Assembly: GCF_000346465.2 (NCBI RefSeq)
Contig: NC_034014.1
Span: 18,797,956 to 18,861,955, forward strand
Direction of reading: 5' to 3'
DNA: 64,000 nt
From: Prunus persica
Taxonomy: Eukaryota; Streptophyta; Magnoliopsida; Rosales; Rosaceae
A program made the position numbers and the translations under genes. Positions 12,514 through 24,277 of the stretch are shown here, one piece after another. Numbering within the stretch: position 1 is the stretch's first letter; every line of letters begins with the position of its first letter. A model generated the notes under the pieces. It was not told the DNA's origin. It did not search any database and was given only the letters and a program-made list of their open reading frames with translations.

Positions 12514-13252
12514 TTGTTAGCTTGGGTTCCCATAATTATGAAGAATTGTGGTCACTAAAAGCCATGGGGAAAGGTAAAAGCTGTAGGGAAAGGTTTTCTT
12601 TTGGATCCTTGAATTAATCTGAAAGCAGTGGCTAGTGTGACTGTGATTCCTTGACACTCAGTATGTTGCAGCAATCATAATTCCCTGCCTACTATGGATT
12701 GTACTGTATAATGCTTTCATGAGGTGTTGATTTGGTACCTGAATAGAATCATAATCAAGGCAAACGTTGACATCATGAATTGCTCATAACATGCAATCTT
12801 TTTCTGTTTAAGACCTTGAATTTTAGCTAAAGGATTTATTAATATCCATATTAATATTTAAATGTGGAGGGGGGTTGGGGGCGGTGTGGAATTGGAGGGA
12901 GCACCCGAAGTAGAGCCAGCCTTGACTTTTGAGTGGCTCGTGACCAGAAATTGAAATGAGATCACTTTCCCTTTATATATCACAATTTAAAAGAAAAAAT
13001 AATAATTCTATATATATATACTAAACCAAGGGCATGTGTACTAATTTGTAATCAGAATCAAAATGAAGTGTTGGATTCCGATTACGAATTACTTATATAT
13101 TTACATTAATGAAAATGGAAGTGGGGTGTAAATATTGGCATGTCAGACGTGATGTTATTAATTTTGGTGTAATATCAAGACCTTTGCGATGAGGGACCAA
13201 CCAAAGAGTCATAGGTGAAATAAAAACTGGGGCACAATATTTTAATAAAATA
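12514..13252. other. SOSEKI 3' flank, no gene
   Basis: It probably includes the 3' UTR. A G-rich run lies at 12866-12885. Nothing else is recognised. Confidence 0.5.
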
Positions 13253-13820
13253 GAGTTTTTTTATTTAAACTCCACACTTTTCTTTGTTGATTCCCATACT
13301 TAAATTATTAATCTATTAAGTTTTATTATTGTGTAAAATGACAAAAAAGGTCATCTAACTTAATACTTAACCTTAAACCCTACACACACTCCACCACTCT
13401 TTATATTAGTGGCTTGTGGGTCATCAATTGAGGTATGTGATGTGAGAAGTTGTCATCAGGAAGACCACTTGCTAATTTCCCCAAGAAAACTTTTGAATTT
13501 TGTGCAAGAATTTGAGCAGGCTCCTCAAGGAAGATACAGACCGTGAGTCTCTCTGTTTTACAATAAGTAATGATAGTTGGAATTAGATGTTAATCACTAA
13601 GCTTGAAAGTAGAATGGTGAGGGGCAAGATAATGGGGGTGTGAGGTTGATGAGTTTTATTTTGTTTTGTTTTGTTTTTCTTCTGTTAGGTGTGTATTTAG
13701 GGATAGTTTGGGAAGATAGTGAGATTTTCTTAAAAATTGTAAAAATTTAAATTAGAAGTTGGGGTGAACTTAGAATATAGAGTGAACAAAGAGAAATGTA
13801 AGGTTTAAATATAAAAACTC
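13253..13820. mobile_element. Non-autonomous TIR element
   Basis: GAGTTTTTTTATTTAAACTC at the left pairs with inverted TTTAAATATAAAAACTC at the right, and the match extends about 40 bp to an inner CTTTGTT block. No coding frame and no clean target duplication. Confidence 0.55.
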
Positions 13821-13873
13821 CAACAATATTATTCCCAAAGCCCACTCGAAAGCAAGGTTTAAACCCCATTAGG

Positions 13874-16724
13874 TGTTAGTAATATGCCCTTAAAGCCAAC
13901 TAATTATGTAATAGTTAGAGTGAAGGACATCTTTGATAAAAGACATATTATGTTATCATGGGAAAGAAATATTATTTTATACATTAAATCATCCTATATT
14001 ATCTTTCAATATGCAGAACAACTATAGTCCAAAGAATACACAAGTGAATATGAGAACTATGCAATGAGATTGCATACATAGAGACTTCTCATCATCCTTA
14101 AATCCTGAATATGTTCCTGGTAATTGGAATATTGATTGGGCGTCAATATTCCGCAAAGACCAATACACACAGTATTGTCTCTATATATAGGGAATCGCAA
14201 GGTCTCAAAGCATTAAGTGTGGAGACACATCGATATGTGTGTAGGTGCTTGTAGAAGAACAAGTACACTGAACGCGATCCAACACATGAATTACAGCATG
14301 GAAGTCTTTACTCACATGTCAAGCTAGAACTTATAAATTGCAATGGTGCAAACTAATCCTTAGACCTAATGCATCATAGATGTTTTGTGGCCTGTTGTTA
14401 ATCTTTGAGGGTACTATACGATCATGTTGAATTAAGCATAGCTTAAAAGTGCTCATCAGGATTCTCAATGGAATCATGGAAGCAAAAGAATGTACAACAA
14501 GGAATCTCTACTCTCAGTAAAGGAGAGAGAATACTCCAAGATATGATTGGTCAAATCTTTACCCAGAGTAGTGGATAAGACTTGAAAGAAGAAGTCTTCA
14601 AATCTTACCAGGATAATCATATAAAAGGAATGATTCACATTAGGATATTGACAATCAGATTCCATGATTTAATAATGTGAATAAGGAGTATTGACATAAG
14701 AGAAGGATTCAATTGCACGATGATTCCAATTTGAATAGGTTTTTTCACAACATCTCATTTAGCTCGGATAACCATGACTTCCTGCTAGGCGACAACCATG
14801 GTTTGCGGATGTCCTAAAAGTTTTCAATTATTAATAGGAATAATTGAATTGTGAAATTGAATTTGTATATCATCTCTGAGGAGTTGAGTCATCCCACTAC
14901 CTTGCTAAAGGGAACCTACGAATCTGCACACTCAAAGAATGTGATTATAGGTACAAATGGAGAGAAAGAAAATGAGAAGACACAAGTCAATGGTTGATAG
15001 TCAAATGTCAAAGTCAATGGTCAAAAGTCAACATATTGACCGGAGCAATTGACCAAAGTCAAATAGTTCGACCGGGTCAATTAAGTAAGACTATAATTAT
15101 AATTTAATAGTTAAATTATAGTTAAAAGATTAATTATGGAATTAATATTGACATATAGAAATATTGGATAGAGCTTTTAAATATGATTTAAAAAGAAAAG
15201 GGACAAAATAGCCCAAAATGATGTTGGGCCCAAGGGATAAATGTCATAAGATGACATGACTCATAGACCAAATGGAGCCCTAGCACCCACCCAAAATTCG
15301 GCAACTAAGGGGGAGCTCTCCCCTTGCCTTTTTGTGTTGTCCTATATAAGCTAAGTGTTTGAGAAAACCTAGTTAGGGTTTTTGGTTTCCTACGTTGGTT
15401 GATGACGGATCATCTTTGTATCTCATCTTCCATAAACCAAAAATTGGTCCAATCAAGAAGTAGACTAACATCCATACTTCTTGATTGCCTTCTCTTAATC
15501 TCTAGCAGCATTTGGTGTGGTGAGGTAGAGGACTCCAATCTTGGAGCCTTAAGGTGAATGAGTCAAAATCAAGAGAAACAAAAGGCTTTTCCAACAAAGG
15601 TGTTCATTCTTGAGAAATTAAGAAAATACCATCAAGGGTAAATATCTATTTCCTTTTTCCTTTTTCTATTTGTGTTCAAAGAGACTAAACTAAGATATTT
15701 GGTTTAAAATGAAAAAGGTTTAGCTCAAGTAGTATAAACAAAATGAATCTGCCATTTCGAATGTTTTTGTTGTATAGGTTGTAGTTAAAGTTCATTTCTT
15801 AAGCATTAGATGCATGTTTCCTTCACTAGGTTCCAAGACTAAAGAATTTAGCATAATTGGGAATCCAAGTTTGAATAGAAAACCTTTGCTTATTGCTTGA
15901 CCCAAAAAACAAATTGTTGCTTATTGAGTTTGTTGTCAAACTTCTCTTTTAGCTTCACGTTATCCTATCCCAATTCTCAAGTAGAACTCCATCAATTGGT
16001 ATCGAAACATCCTTCTTGGGATCTCATTTTCTTCAGTCACTCTACGACCTGATGACGCGAGGTTGACATGGTCAGCAAGGACGTGATCCTCGTGATATCG
16101 AGAATGAGGAGTTGAGAAGGCAAGTGCATCAATTAACAAAGCAATTGTGTCGCTTCGAAACTCAGAATCATCACGATTCTGATCTCAGTCTTGGTGACGA
16201 TGAGAACCCCTTTCACTTTCGCGTTCCGCATGAAGATCCAGGTGAAGAGGCTGTATATGAACATGCTATTTAGTTCAATAACACATTCAATGACATCAAT
16301 ATGAAGGTAGACATATCGGAATTTGAAGGAAAGATTAAGCCTGACAAATTTATCAATTGGTTGAACGCCGTCAAAAGGGTCTTTGACTATAAAGAAGTTC
16401 CAATCATCGTAAGCTGAAAATTGTGGCTATTAAACTGACCAAGTATGCATCAGCTTGGTGGGAGCAGTTAAGGGAAAGACTAGGGAAAGCAAGAATCACA
16501 TTAGGGACAACATGAAAAGGGAGTTACGGAAGAAGTTTCTCCCTGAAAACTATCTACAAGAATGGTATTCAAAGATGTATAATTTTCAATAAGGTAGCAA
16601 GTCCGTAGATGAGTACAAGGAAGAATTTGATTTACTCATGATTCGTTGTAGAGTTGAAGAACTAGAGGAGCAAACGGTTGCCGGATACTTAGGAGGGTTA
16701 CGAAGGGAAATTCATGAGTTTTGA
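13874..16724 (+). mobile_element. Truncated LTR retrotransposon: long 5' LTR plus partial gag
   Basis: A probable 5' LTR of about 2.1 kb runs from TGTTAGTAATATGCCC (13874) to AACTCCATCA (15994). It holds TATATAAG near 15343. TGGTATCGAAACA at 15997 resembles the initiator-Met tRNA primer site. A gag-like frame follows. The element stops abruptly at about 16724, where SOSEKI-derived DNA begins; polymerase and 3' LTR are missing. The left LTR boundary rests only on the TG start and is the weaker end. Confidence 0.6.
16079..16724 (+). pseudogene. Ty3/gypsy-type gag fragment (broken)
   Basis: Translated pieces match plant Ty3/gypsy gag: RDPRDIENEELRRQVHQL at the start, then a block with FEGKIKPDKFINWLN (about 16320) and YASAWWEQL (about 16445). 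An in-frame TAG lies at 16271-16273, and shifts occur around 16410 and 16490. The fragment ends in the family's block before the protease. Gag would form the virus-like particle; this copy is dead. Confidence 0.75.
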
Positions 16725-16919
16725 GTAGCGTTGGTGTTTGATGAATTTGGTTAGGAGCAGAAGGATATAATCTACAAGAATGGTTAACGTTACGTGTGGA
16801 ACATTCAATTTCACTGAACACGATATAATCTATCCAGCAGAAGGAGCTGAATATGTATTCAAAGGATCAGAATTAGTTGAAGGGTGCTCTGCAGGTGTTA
16901 TGTCTCAACATTAATTTAC

Positions 16920-17611
16920 GGCTTATTTATGGATACGCCCCTTGTGCTTTCAAAATAGCCTCATATTACCACCTGTTCTTTGAAATGTCTCAATATACCA
17001 CCTATACTTTCAATAAGTGTTTCACATTAGCTATTCTATCAAATTTGAGAGAAGTTCCGTTAGCTGATGTGGCCCCCACTTCTTTTCAATCTCTTAACAA
17101 CGGAGAGGAAGGGTTAGTCAGGTTGAGAAAAGGGGAAATTTGGGAGAAAATGGAGAATTTATGAGAAGAATGTTAGGTTGATGGAATTTCATATTTGGAA
17201 ATCTAGAGGTTCAGATTTGGGAGAAAATCAGGGATTTGGGAGAAAAAGGGAAATTTGATTTAGTGATTTCAGATTTGGGATATCCCCACAACATTCAAAC
17301 CATCCTTCTTCACCCAAATATGAAATCCCCAAATCAAATTCCGGTTTTCTCCCAAATATGAACTTCACTCAACCTAACCTTCTTCTCCCAAATTCCCCAT
17401 TTTCTCAATATGACTAACCCTTCCTCTCCCTTGTTAAAAGATTGAAAAGAAGTGGGGGCCACATCAGCTAACATAACTTCTCTCAAATCTGACAGAATAG
17501 CAAACGTGAGACACTTATTGAAAGTATAGGTGGTATATTGAGACATTTCAAAAAACTTGTGGTAATTTGAGACTATTTTGAAAACACATGGGGCATATCC
17601 ATAAATAACCC
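16920..17611. mobile_element. Mutator-type MITE with 9-bp target duplication
   Basis: Long terminal inverted repeats of about 250 bp start GGCTTATTTATGGATACG and end GGCATATCCATAAATAACCC. The flanking 9-mers TTAATTTAC (16911-16919) and TTAATTTAT (17612-17620) differ at one base. The matching site in the intact SOSEKI intron 3 lacks the insert. Long TIRs and a 9-bp duplication are Mutator features. No transposase is encoded. Confidence 0.85.
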
Positions 17612-17848
17612 TTAATTTATCTCCATTACCTAGTGTCATTTTGATGATATTGATATAGCAACTATATTATGTAATTTAATACAACAATTAAAAAAAAAAT
17701 CATGTTATGCAGAAAGAATGGATCAGCTTCAGATAAGCAGCAGCCAACAGATACAAGACACAAAATTTTGAGTCCAAAAGGAGATCACCAGTTGCTCCAA
17801 CTCGAAACAGAGAACATGATCAAGACTACAATGAACAAGAAGTAGACT

Positions 17849-18601
17849 GTTGAAGATTTCTCAAAATATTAAGAAGTTGTGAAAAGCGACTGGTCACTTT
17901 GGACAATGATCGGTTGTTTTTGGCATACTGGTACAAACATCATCTCTATATTAAACAACCGATCTAGGGTGTGATTGGCACGAAGAAAAAATGACTGGTC
18001 GTTGCGTGTCTGGGGTGTGATTTTGAAGTGCCTTTTGAGTGTTTAGATATGTCTCTTGATGCCTAAGTGTTTGAATTAGATATATGACCGTTAGAAATAC
18101 TTCATATACACAATTCAAATATAAAGATACATTCTTACATGAAGAGATGTGTTCTCATTAAAGTGGTACCTTTTGATTAAGAGGTGCAATCCAAGAGAAA
18201 AATAGTTTCTGAATTAAGAGTTACACCAATTCAGAAAGGACACAAATACCTCTATAAATAGAGAAGAATTCTCTGCAAAACTCACTTACATTCAATCCTA
18301 TTGCTAATTGCTATCATAACTTTTCTCATATTTCACAAAGTAAAAACCTTCTAGAGACTATAATCTGCAGCAATATCATTTTGATATTCTTGAGCATCCT
18401 TATCACATTCTTGAGTGTGTTTGGGATTGTCTTTGGTTGTGCAAAACATTGACAACATATAGTTTAAAGCTAGGCTTCATTGTATCCACATGGCTTATTT
18501 GCTTAACCTCTTTGCACACAAGTAGTAAGGGCAAATAAAGACTGAAAGATAGACATCTTTCATCCTACTATAGCCATTCTTATACAACTTCATATCCAAC
18601 A
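17849..18601. mobile_element. Solo LTR in exon 4 of the SOSEKI copy
   Basis: It starts TGTTGAAGATTTC and ends ATATCCAACA, so the termini are TGTTG/CAACA. The flanks TAGAC and TAGAA fit a 5-bp duplication with one change. The exon 4 reading resumes directly after it. TCTATAAATA at 18251-18260 is a likely LTR TATA box. A single LTR without internal region implies LTR-LTR recombination. The superfamily is not certain. Confidence 0.85.
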
Positions 18602-18676
18602 TAGAAGACTATGAGGATGAGAAGACAAGCTACACCAGCTCCACCACACCCCACTCTCTCTGCTCCAGAGGTGTTC

Positions 18677-19495
18677 CTGTAAAGACCTACTTCCAAAAAA
18701 GATATATTTGCAGATTCAGATGTGGCTTTAGTAATCTAAACCAGTCACAGTGAACATCCATGTTTCTACGAATTTTTCTTTTATGGTTGAGAGATTTTGA
18801 AACTTCTAAACCATACATTTATAAACTTATATTTTTGATAGCCCATTTATATGTAAAAAACCCAGCCTAATAAATTGTCCATCACCACAACATCGGGCAG
18901 AGTTTTGCATTCAAATTATTCTTTTGTCCTAACCTTTTCCTTTGTTCTTATATTTTTTATTTTCTTGCTACAAGAACGCTTTGTGAGCACTCTAAGTTAG
19001 TGACTGAGGAAAGCTAGGTGGAGGTCTATTTTGTGGAGGTGGAGTAGCTAAGATTTCAGGTAACTGAAGGTGGCATTCTGGGATGATTTTAGGTTGTTCT
19101 GTGAACAACCTATACAGCTGAGTAACCTCAGTTGATGTGGCTGCACTTGAGAGAAACCAAAATAATATTCTCCTCTTCCTCTATAAATAGGGGTTGTTTA
19201 GTTTGAGAAATTTCAAACAAAGAAATCTGTAAGCTCACTTGAATTTGTTCCTAATGCTGTTGTGTTTTGTGGGCTTTTGCCGCTTATGGGCTTTTAGCCA
19301 TCATGTGGGCTCTTTACCTTTATGTGGGCTTAATGCTTTTATGTGTGCTTTATGTATTTTATTAGCTTTATTATTGCAGTGGGCTCTATGTCTGTTTGTA
19401 TTGCATTTGGTGTAAACTCAATTATTTGAGTTCATTTGATGTAATCTGGTTATCCTTCTATTTAATAAAACTTGATTCTGACCCAAAAAAAAAAA
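18677..19495 (+). other. Retroelement-like remnant with TATA box and poly(A) end
   Basis: CTCTATAAATAGGGG at 19181-19195 is a strong TATA context. The stretch ends in TTTAATAAAACTTG followed by an A-run at 19485-19495, like a reverse-transcribed 3' end. No protein frame is recognised, and the left limit is unknown. Confidence 0.35.
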
Positions 19496-19815
19496 GGATA
19501 AATTATTCAAATGGTCTTCAAACTTATACCCGATTTACATTTTGGTCCTTAAACTAAATTATTCTTTCAAATGGTACACCAACTCTTTATTAATCGGCGC
19601 TTTGGTCATACCGTTACATTTTGTCAATATTGCCATCAAATATAGGGGTAAGTCTGAATTGAATGAATTTTCAGGCCTTCTTCGTCAGCAATCGCAGAAT
19701 AAATTTCAAGGCTTTTAGAGCTTGCTTTCTATTCTGGGGATGGAGGAAGATGAAAATCGCAAGGGGGAGAGAGAAGAAAATCGTAGGTAGGGGATGGGTT
19801 TTGTGGGTCTGGGTA

Positions 19816-21274
19816 CAGGGCCGGTCTTGAGATTTTGAAGGCCCTGTGCAAACCTTAAATTGGGGCCTCACATAAGCTAACACAAACTTACATCATTATG
19901 TAATGCCATACAATAAATATTTTTTTTTCTTCAAGTGATCAAAGTATCCCTACTCCCAAGGACAAAATGAAATTTCACAAAAGAATTAAATTGGATTAAA
20001 TCGATAACATTGGGTCAGAGATGTTACACCTTTGAAATAATCACCATGATTGTGACGATGAGTCTTTGTCATCATAGGTCATACTCAGATATTAAATATT
20101 TTTTAACACCTAATTTATTTTGTATCAATATTCCAAGAACATCATTAATTCGATGCAATTATTTTGGTTGACTTAGTTGGATGCATTATTTTTGCGAAAT
20201 TGAATATCTAAGCATAATTATTGACTAATTCATTGTGATCGGGTATTTATTATTTCAGTTTGTGGTTGTGAAAGTAGATGGGATATTGAATGTTGGTGTT
20301 GACATCGGACAAGCCTTTAACACAAGCAGATTTTGAAGTCGAGTCCTAAATAGAAGTTGAGGCCCTACAAACCAACACAACTAGAAACGTCTTTGTGTCA
20401 ACAATTTGCTCACTCTGTATATATATAACATTTGTTATACATATAGAGTGCTGCTATTTCCACCCACATGTCCTATTTTCTCACCCACTGTGTAAATTTG
20501 AAAAATTAAAATCCTACTTTTCCACCCACCATTATTCATAAAATACCCTTTAATTATTAATTCGACCAAACACCATCAACTCCAAGTTAAAAACATAAAA
20601 ATTTTAACCCAAAAAAAAAAAAAAAACATTCTTCATCTTCTTCATGTGTTTTCAACATCACGACCTTACCCTACCATATTAATATTCTCATCAACCCCTT
20701 AGCAGTACTGATGGCTAGCTTCACGACCGCGACACCACCACCACAACAACAACATACAACCAACAAGACTACAATGGATTTTTAATTGAAGTGATGTTAT
20801 ATGGAATAAGGACCCATATGTGGGTTAATCATACTAAAAAATCTTTAAAATGGAATAAAATTAAAGGACAATTTGGCCTCTATTATTAACACCTACCAAC
20901 CCTGACACAATATTAAAGGTGGAGTTGAGAATTTGATTTGATTTTTTTTTTTAAAACTTTTCAAATGATTGGGATGGGTAGATCAATGCTCGCTGAATTT
21001 GTTGAGGTTAGGAAGATGGAAAGAATATGGAGAGTAAAAGAAAAAATTTATTTTCTTTTTAAAATTTGTTTTATTTTTAGGGTTTTAGAAGTCATTTTAC
21101 ATAGGGATAAATTTGTCTTTAAATTTTTTAAAAATAAGGTGGGTGCAAAAATATGATGTGGGTGAAAATAGCAGCACTCTACATATATTATACACATGAA
21201 AAAAAATTGGGGCCCCTAAAAAATTAGGGGCCCTGTGCGGTGGCACCACTTGCACACCCTCAGGGCCACCCCTG
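19816..21274. mobile_element. Non-autonomous hAT element with exact 8-bp target duplication
   Basis: Ends are CAGGGCCGGTCTTGAG and inverted CTCAGGGCCACCCCTG. Both flanks carry TCTGGGTA (19808-19815 and 21275-21282). The CAGGG start and 8-bp duplication are hAT hallmarks. There is no transposase frame. A second TIR element (20446-21179) is nested within. Confidence 0.88.
20446..21179. mobile_element. TIR element nested in the hAT element
   Basis: GAGTGCTGCTATTTCCACCC at the left pairs with GGGTGAAAATAGCAGCACTC at the right. Both flanks carry TACATATA (20438-20445 and 21180-21187), an exact 8-bp duplication in AT-rich DNA. A truncated relative starts at 24855. No coding frame. Confidence 0.8.
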
Positions 21275-21835
21275 TCTGGGTAGGGACTGGGGTTTTGGGT
21301 TGTGGGTTCGTAGGGTTGGAGGTGGTGGTCACTCTCTACGATTTTCATCTAGGCTGCTCTGTGTTCTTTGTTCTGCTAGGCTGCTCTCTGCGATTAGCTT
21401 TTCAACTTTCTCTGAAAGCTCAAAGAAAATAGCAAGGCCAAAGAATGAGAGAGGCATAAGTCCATATATACACACACAAAGCAAAAGTGTGCGGCCCTGG
21501 TATGAAAAAGTCTAAAGTACAGAAATGATTCAATTGAAAATATTATTTTGTAAAGACAAATTTGGCCCCCTATGTGTATATTTCTAGGAGATTTTTTCCC
21601 CCCATGTCCTCGTTCATAGTTGTTCGATTATTTGATTAGTCAAACCCATGGATGGAGAGGGAGGGAGGAGAAGAGGGAGTGGGTGGGGGGGTGGGGTTAA
21701 GTGTGGCAGCCATAGATAGCTGGGGAGCTGATGCTGGGGGGATAGGGGGCTGGGTCGCAGAGGGGGTCGCAAGGGGAAGGAGAATGAGAGGTAAGGATTG
21801 GGGGTGGGTTGTGGCTGAGGCTGGGATGGTTGGTA

Positions 21836-22881
21836 GAGCATTTCCAGCAGTTTGCCCATTGCCATGGCAAGAGCAGTCTTAGCCCTAGCTCCCCAGCAAA
21901 GTGTGTTTTCAGCAGTTGCCCTTTGCCATGGTAAATACTATCATTTTTTTATTTTTTTCACAACTTTTTTTACTTAAACAATTAATTTGGATAATATTTT
22001 CGAATAAGATTTTTGAGTTCCTACGTGTCAATATTATTCATATTGGATAATATTTTCGGATAAGATTTTATTTTATTAGTTGTATTGGTTGGTATTTATG
22101 GGGAAAAAAAGTATGAGGATTTGGTGTTAAAAGTGAAGAGTATTGGTTGGTATTTATAGACACTAGCGAATCCAGAATTTTTGTAGCAGAGGTGCAATAT
22201 TGACTAAGTATGAAAAATGATTTTTCGGAATAATCATTTTCTCAAGATAATTTTTGGCGGCTTTTATTCCTTACACATCAAATAAGAAAACTTGATTTTA
22301 TGGAATTTTAATATGAAGTATATATTGACTTAATGAGCCATCATTTTTAGCCTAAATCGTGTTTTGCACTAAAACCAATTTTTCATATTTTGATTTGGTG
22401 GGAATTTGATTTTCTAGTATTTTTATTTGAATCCAAATAGGGGGTACTTTCTTATTTACATTGTAAACTTAAGTAAATAGAGTAATATAAAAATAAATGA
22501 AAGTAAAAGGACAAAGACATTTACTTAAATGTTGAAAATGGAAATAAGGTATAGAGAAAAAACAAATCAGTAATTTTTTTGGTTTTTTTTTTTAATTTTT
22601 ATCCATTTTTTTTCATTTTTTTTATTGCACAAACATTGGCTGTTGTTGGATTGCTGAAAAAAATATGATCGGATAGCCTAGCACGCGCCACGTGGATGAT
22701 TTTAAAAAATTTGGACTCAGGGCTGACGTGACGTCAGCACGCTGACATCAGCCTTGCCCTCAGGCCAGCCCAGTCTACTGGGTCCCACCATTTGTCCGGG
22801 CTTGCTTTTGTTGCTGGAAATCACTTTTTTGCCCAAACCACCCCCCCAGCCCGAGTCCAGCCTTAGCTGCTGAAAATGCTC
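21836..22881. mobile_element. PIF/Harbinger-like MITE
   Basis: GAGCATTTCCAGCAG at the left pairs with CTGCTGAAAATGCTC at the right. Flanking trinucleotides are GTA and TTA, a near match to the usual TTA/TAA duplication. A second inner AGCAGTT repeat (21911) echoes the left end. Confidence 0.65.
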
Positions 22882-23269
22882 TTAGGGAGAAGGAAATACA
22901 CACACAGAGAGAGAGAGAGAGAGACTTTTGTTTTTATTTTTGTTGTTTTTTATTCTTTTATAGTTTTTAATTAATTTTAGAAATAAAGAAAATTTTGTAT
23001 TATTTAATTTTTAATCATATATTTTTATTTTTTAGTTGTCAAAAGTCTTATTTACCTCCACAAATGTAGCATGTGCTGCTCACATGACTAAATTTAACAG
23101 AAAATGTAACAGTAGGACCTAGCGTTGATTAATAAAGAGTTGGTTGACTATTTGAATGAATAATTTAATTTAGGGACCAAAATGTAAATCGGATCCAAAT
23201 TTGAGGACCATTTGAGTAATTTACCATTTATGTTAAATATGAGGGCAAATTGATCATTATTTACCCTAA

Positions 23270-23418
23270 AATTAGGTTAAATCTAACAGAAAATTAGACG
23301 GTAGGACCATTGGAGCGAATAATATAAAGTTGATGGACTATTATTTGAACGAATAATTTAGTTGAAGGACCAAAATATAAATCAGGTATAAGTTTGAGGA
23401 CCATTTGAGTAATTTACC
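23270..23418. repeat. Third copy of the GGTAAATTACTCAAATGG terminus
   Basis: It lies in the same direction as the right TIR that ends at 23225, sharing GACCATTTGAGTAATTTACC and ACGGTAGGACC-type blocks, about 190 bp further on. This could be a tandem TIR duplication or the end of another element. Confidence 0.6.
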
Positions 23419-23847
23419 CAAAAAAAAATCTCAATCTTATTTGAGTTGAAGGGTTTTTAACTGTAGACGTCCCTGAACGTTGCCCCCAGTTACAATTGGG
23501 TACATGAACTTTTTTTTTTTAGGCAATTACATCTTTTATCTTCACAAGTTTTTCCAATTAGGTCCTACTATCCAAGTCTGCCAATTTGTCCTTCAAAATG
23601 AGGGGTAAAAACGTCCTTTTGAGCTGCAGAGGTAATTGTTTTAAGGGTTTTTAATTGTAGACATCCCTGAACTTTACTTGCAATTGCAATTAGTTCCAAT
23701 ACAGTACACCCACACGAGAGGACTGCAGAACATCCTAACTGTTAAAAGAAGCCTTTTATGAGAAAAATCATAGTCCTTTGACACCCACACAAACTACAAG
23801 GCATACCATAGCAGAAACCAATAGAGAACATGCAAGAGGAACACATA

Positions 23848-24277
23848 AACAACAGTAAAAGGACCCATGAGAAGCACTCCACTTCAATTCAGAATCGAAC
23901 AAAGAAAACGGTGCATAGTAGAAAAGAGCACCACATCCCAACAACTACCACTAGTGTCGCTGCTGCCGCCGCTGTTGAAATAGAGACAAACATCAGCCAC
24001 CAAGTATCACAACTCTCCCAAAGAGAGACACAATCCAGTGTCACCATATAAACAACAATAAAAAGACCCTGAGAAGCACTCCACTTTAACTCAAAACTAA
24101 ACAAAGAAAATCTCCTATGACCAAGCATAGTTCTTTGGTCGGCGCAGAGTAGAGAAGAGCACCATATCTCAACAACTACCACCAGCGTCGCTGCTGCTGC
24201 CGCCGTTGAAACAAATATAAAACATCCGCCACCAGGTATCACAACTCTCCCAAAGAAAGACACAATCCAGCGTCACT
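23848..24277. repeat. Two-copy tandem duplication, about 203-bp unit
   Basis: AACAACAGTAAAAGGACCC at 23848 recurs as AACAACAATAAAAAGACCC at 24051. Shared blocks follow in the same order: AAGCACTCCACTT, AAGAGCACCA, ACAACTACCAC, GTATCACAACTCTCCCAAAG, GACACAATCCAG. The second unit has a roughly 25-bp extra stretch in its middle. Confidence 0.8.

Larger units (their letters stand above)
16725..18676 (+). pseudogene. Scrambled partial copy of the SOSEKI gene
   Basis: Pieces of the gene at 10780-12513 recur here out of order. 16725-16763 matches the end of intron 4 and start of exon 5. 16766-16893 matches exon 3, with a 5-6 bp local repeat (GTTAACGTTACG) and other changes. 17620-17847 and 18602-18676 match intron 3 and the first part of exon 4. 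A one-base insertion near 17763 shifts the frame. Two transposons split it: a MITE in intron 3 (16920-17611) and a solo LTR in exon 4 (17849-18601). Exons 1 and 2 and the rest of exon 4 are missing. It cannot encode SOSEKI. Confidence 0.85.
19496..23225. mobile_element. Large TIR-bounded element with nested insertions
   Basis: The left TIR GGATAAATTATTCAAATGG (19496 to about 19650) and inverted right TIR CCATTTGAGTAATTTACC (about 23050 to 23225) match over about 150 bp, including TTTACATTTTGGTCC and CAACTCTTTATTAATC. Inside lie a hAT element, a second TIR element in it, and a Harbinger-like element. Long TIRs suggest Mutator. No transposase and no clean 9-bp duplication were seen, so the pairing could be two independent relics. 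Confidence 0.55.

Noticed and set aside
21614..21882. Pro-rich minus-strand and Gly-rich plus-strand frames
   Set aside because: Low-complexity GGGAGG-type DNA inside the transposon nest.
23889..24263. Long minus-strand frame with Ala/Val runs
   Set aside because: It is produced by the tandem duplication and GCT/GCC repeats; no protein family fits.
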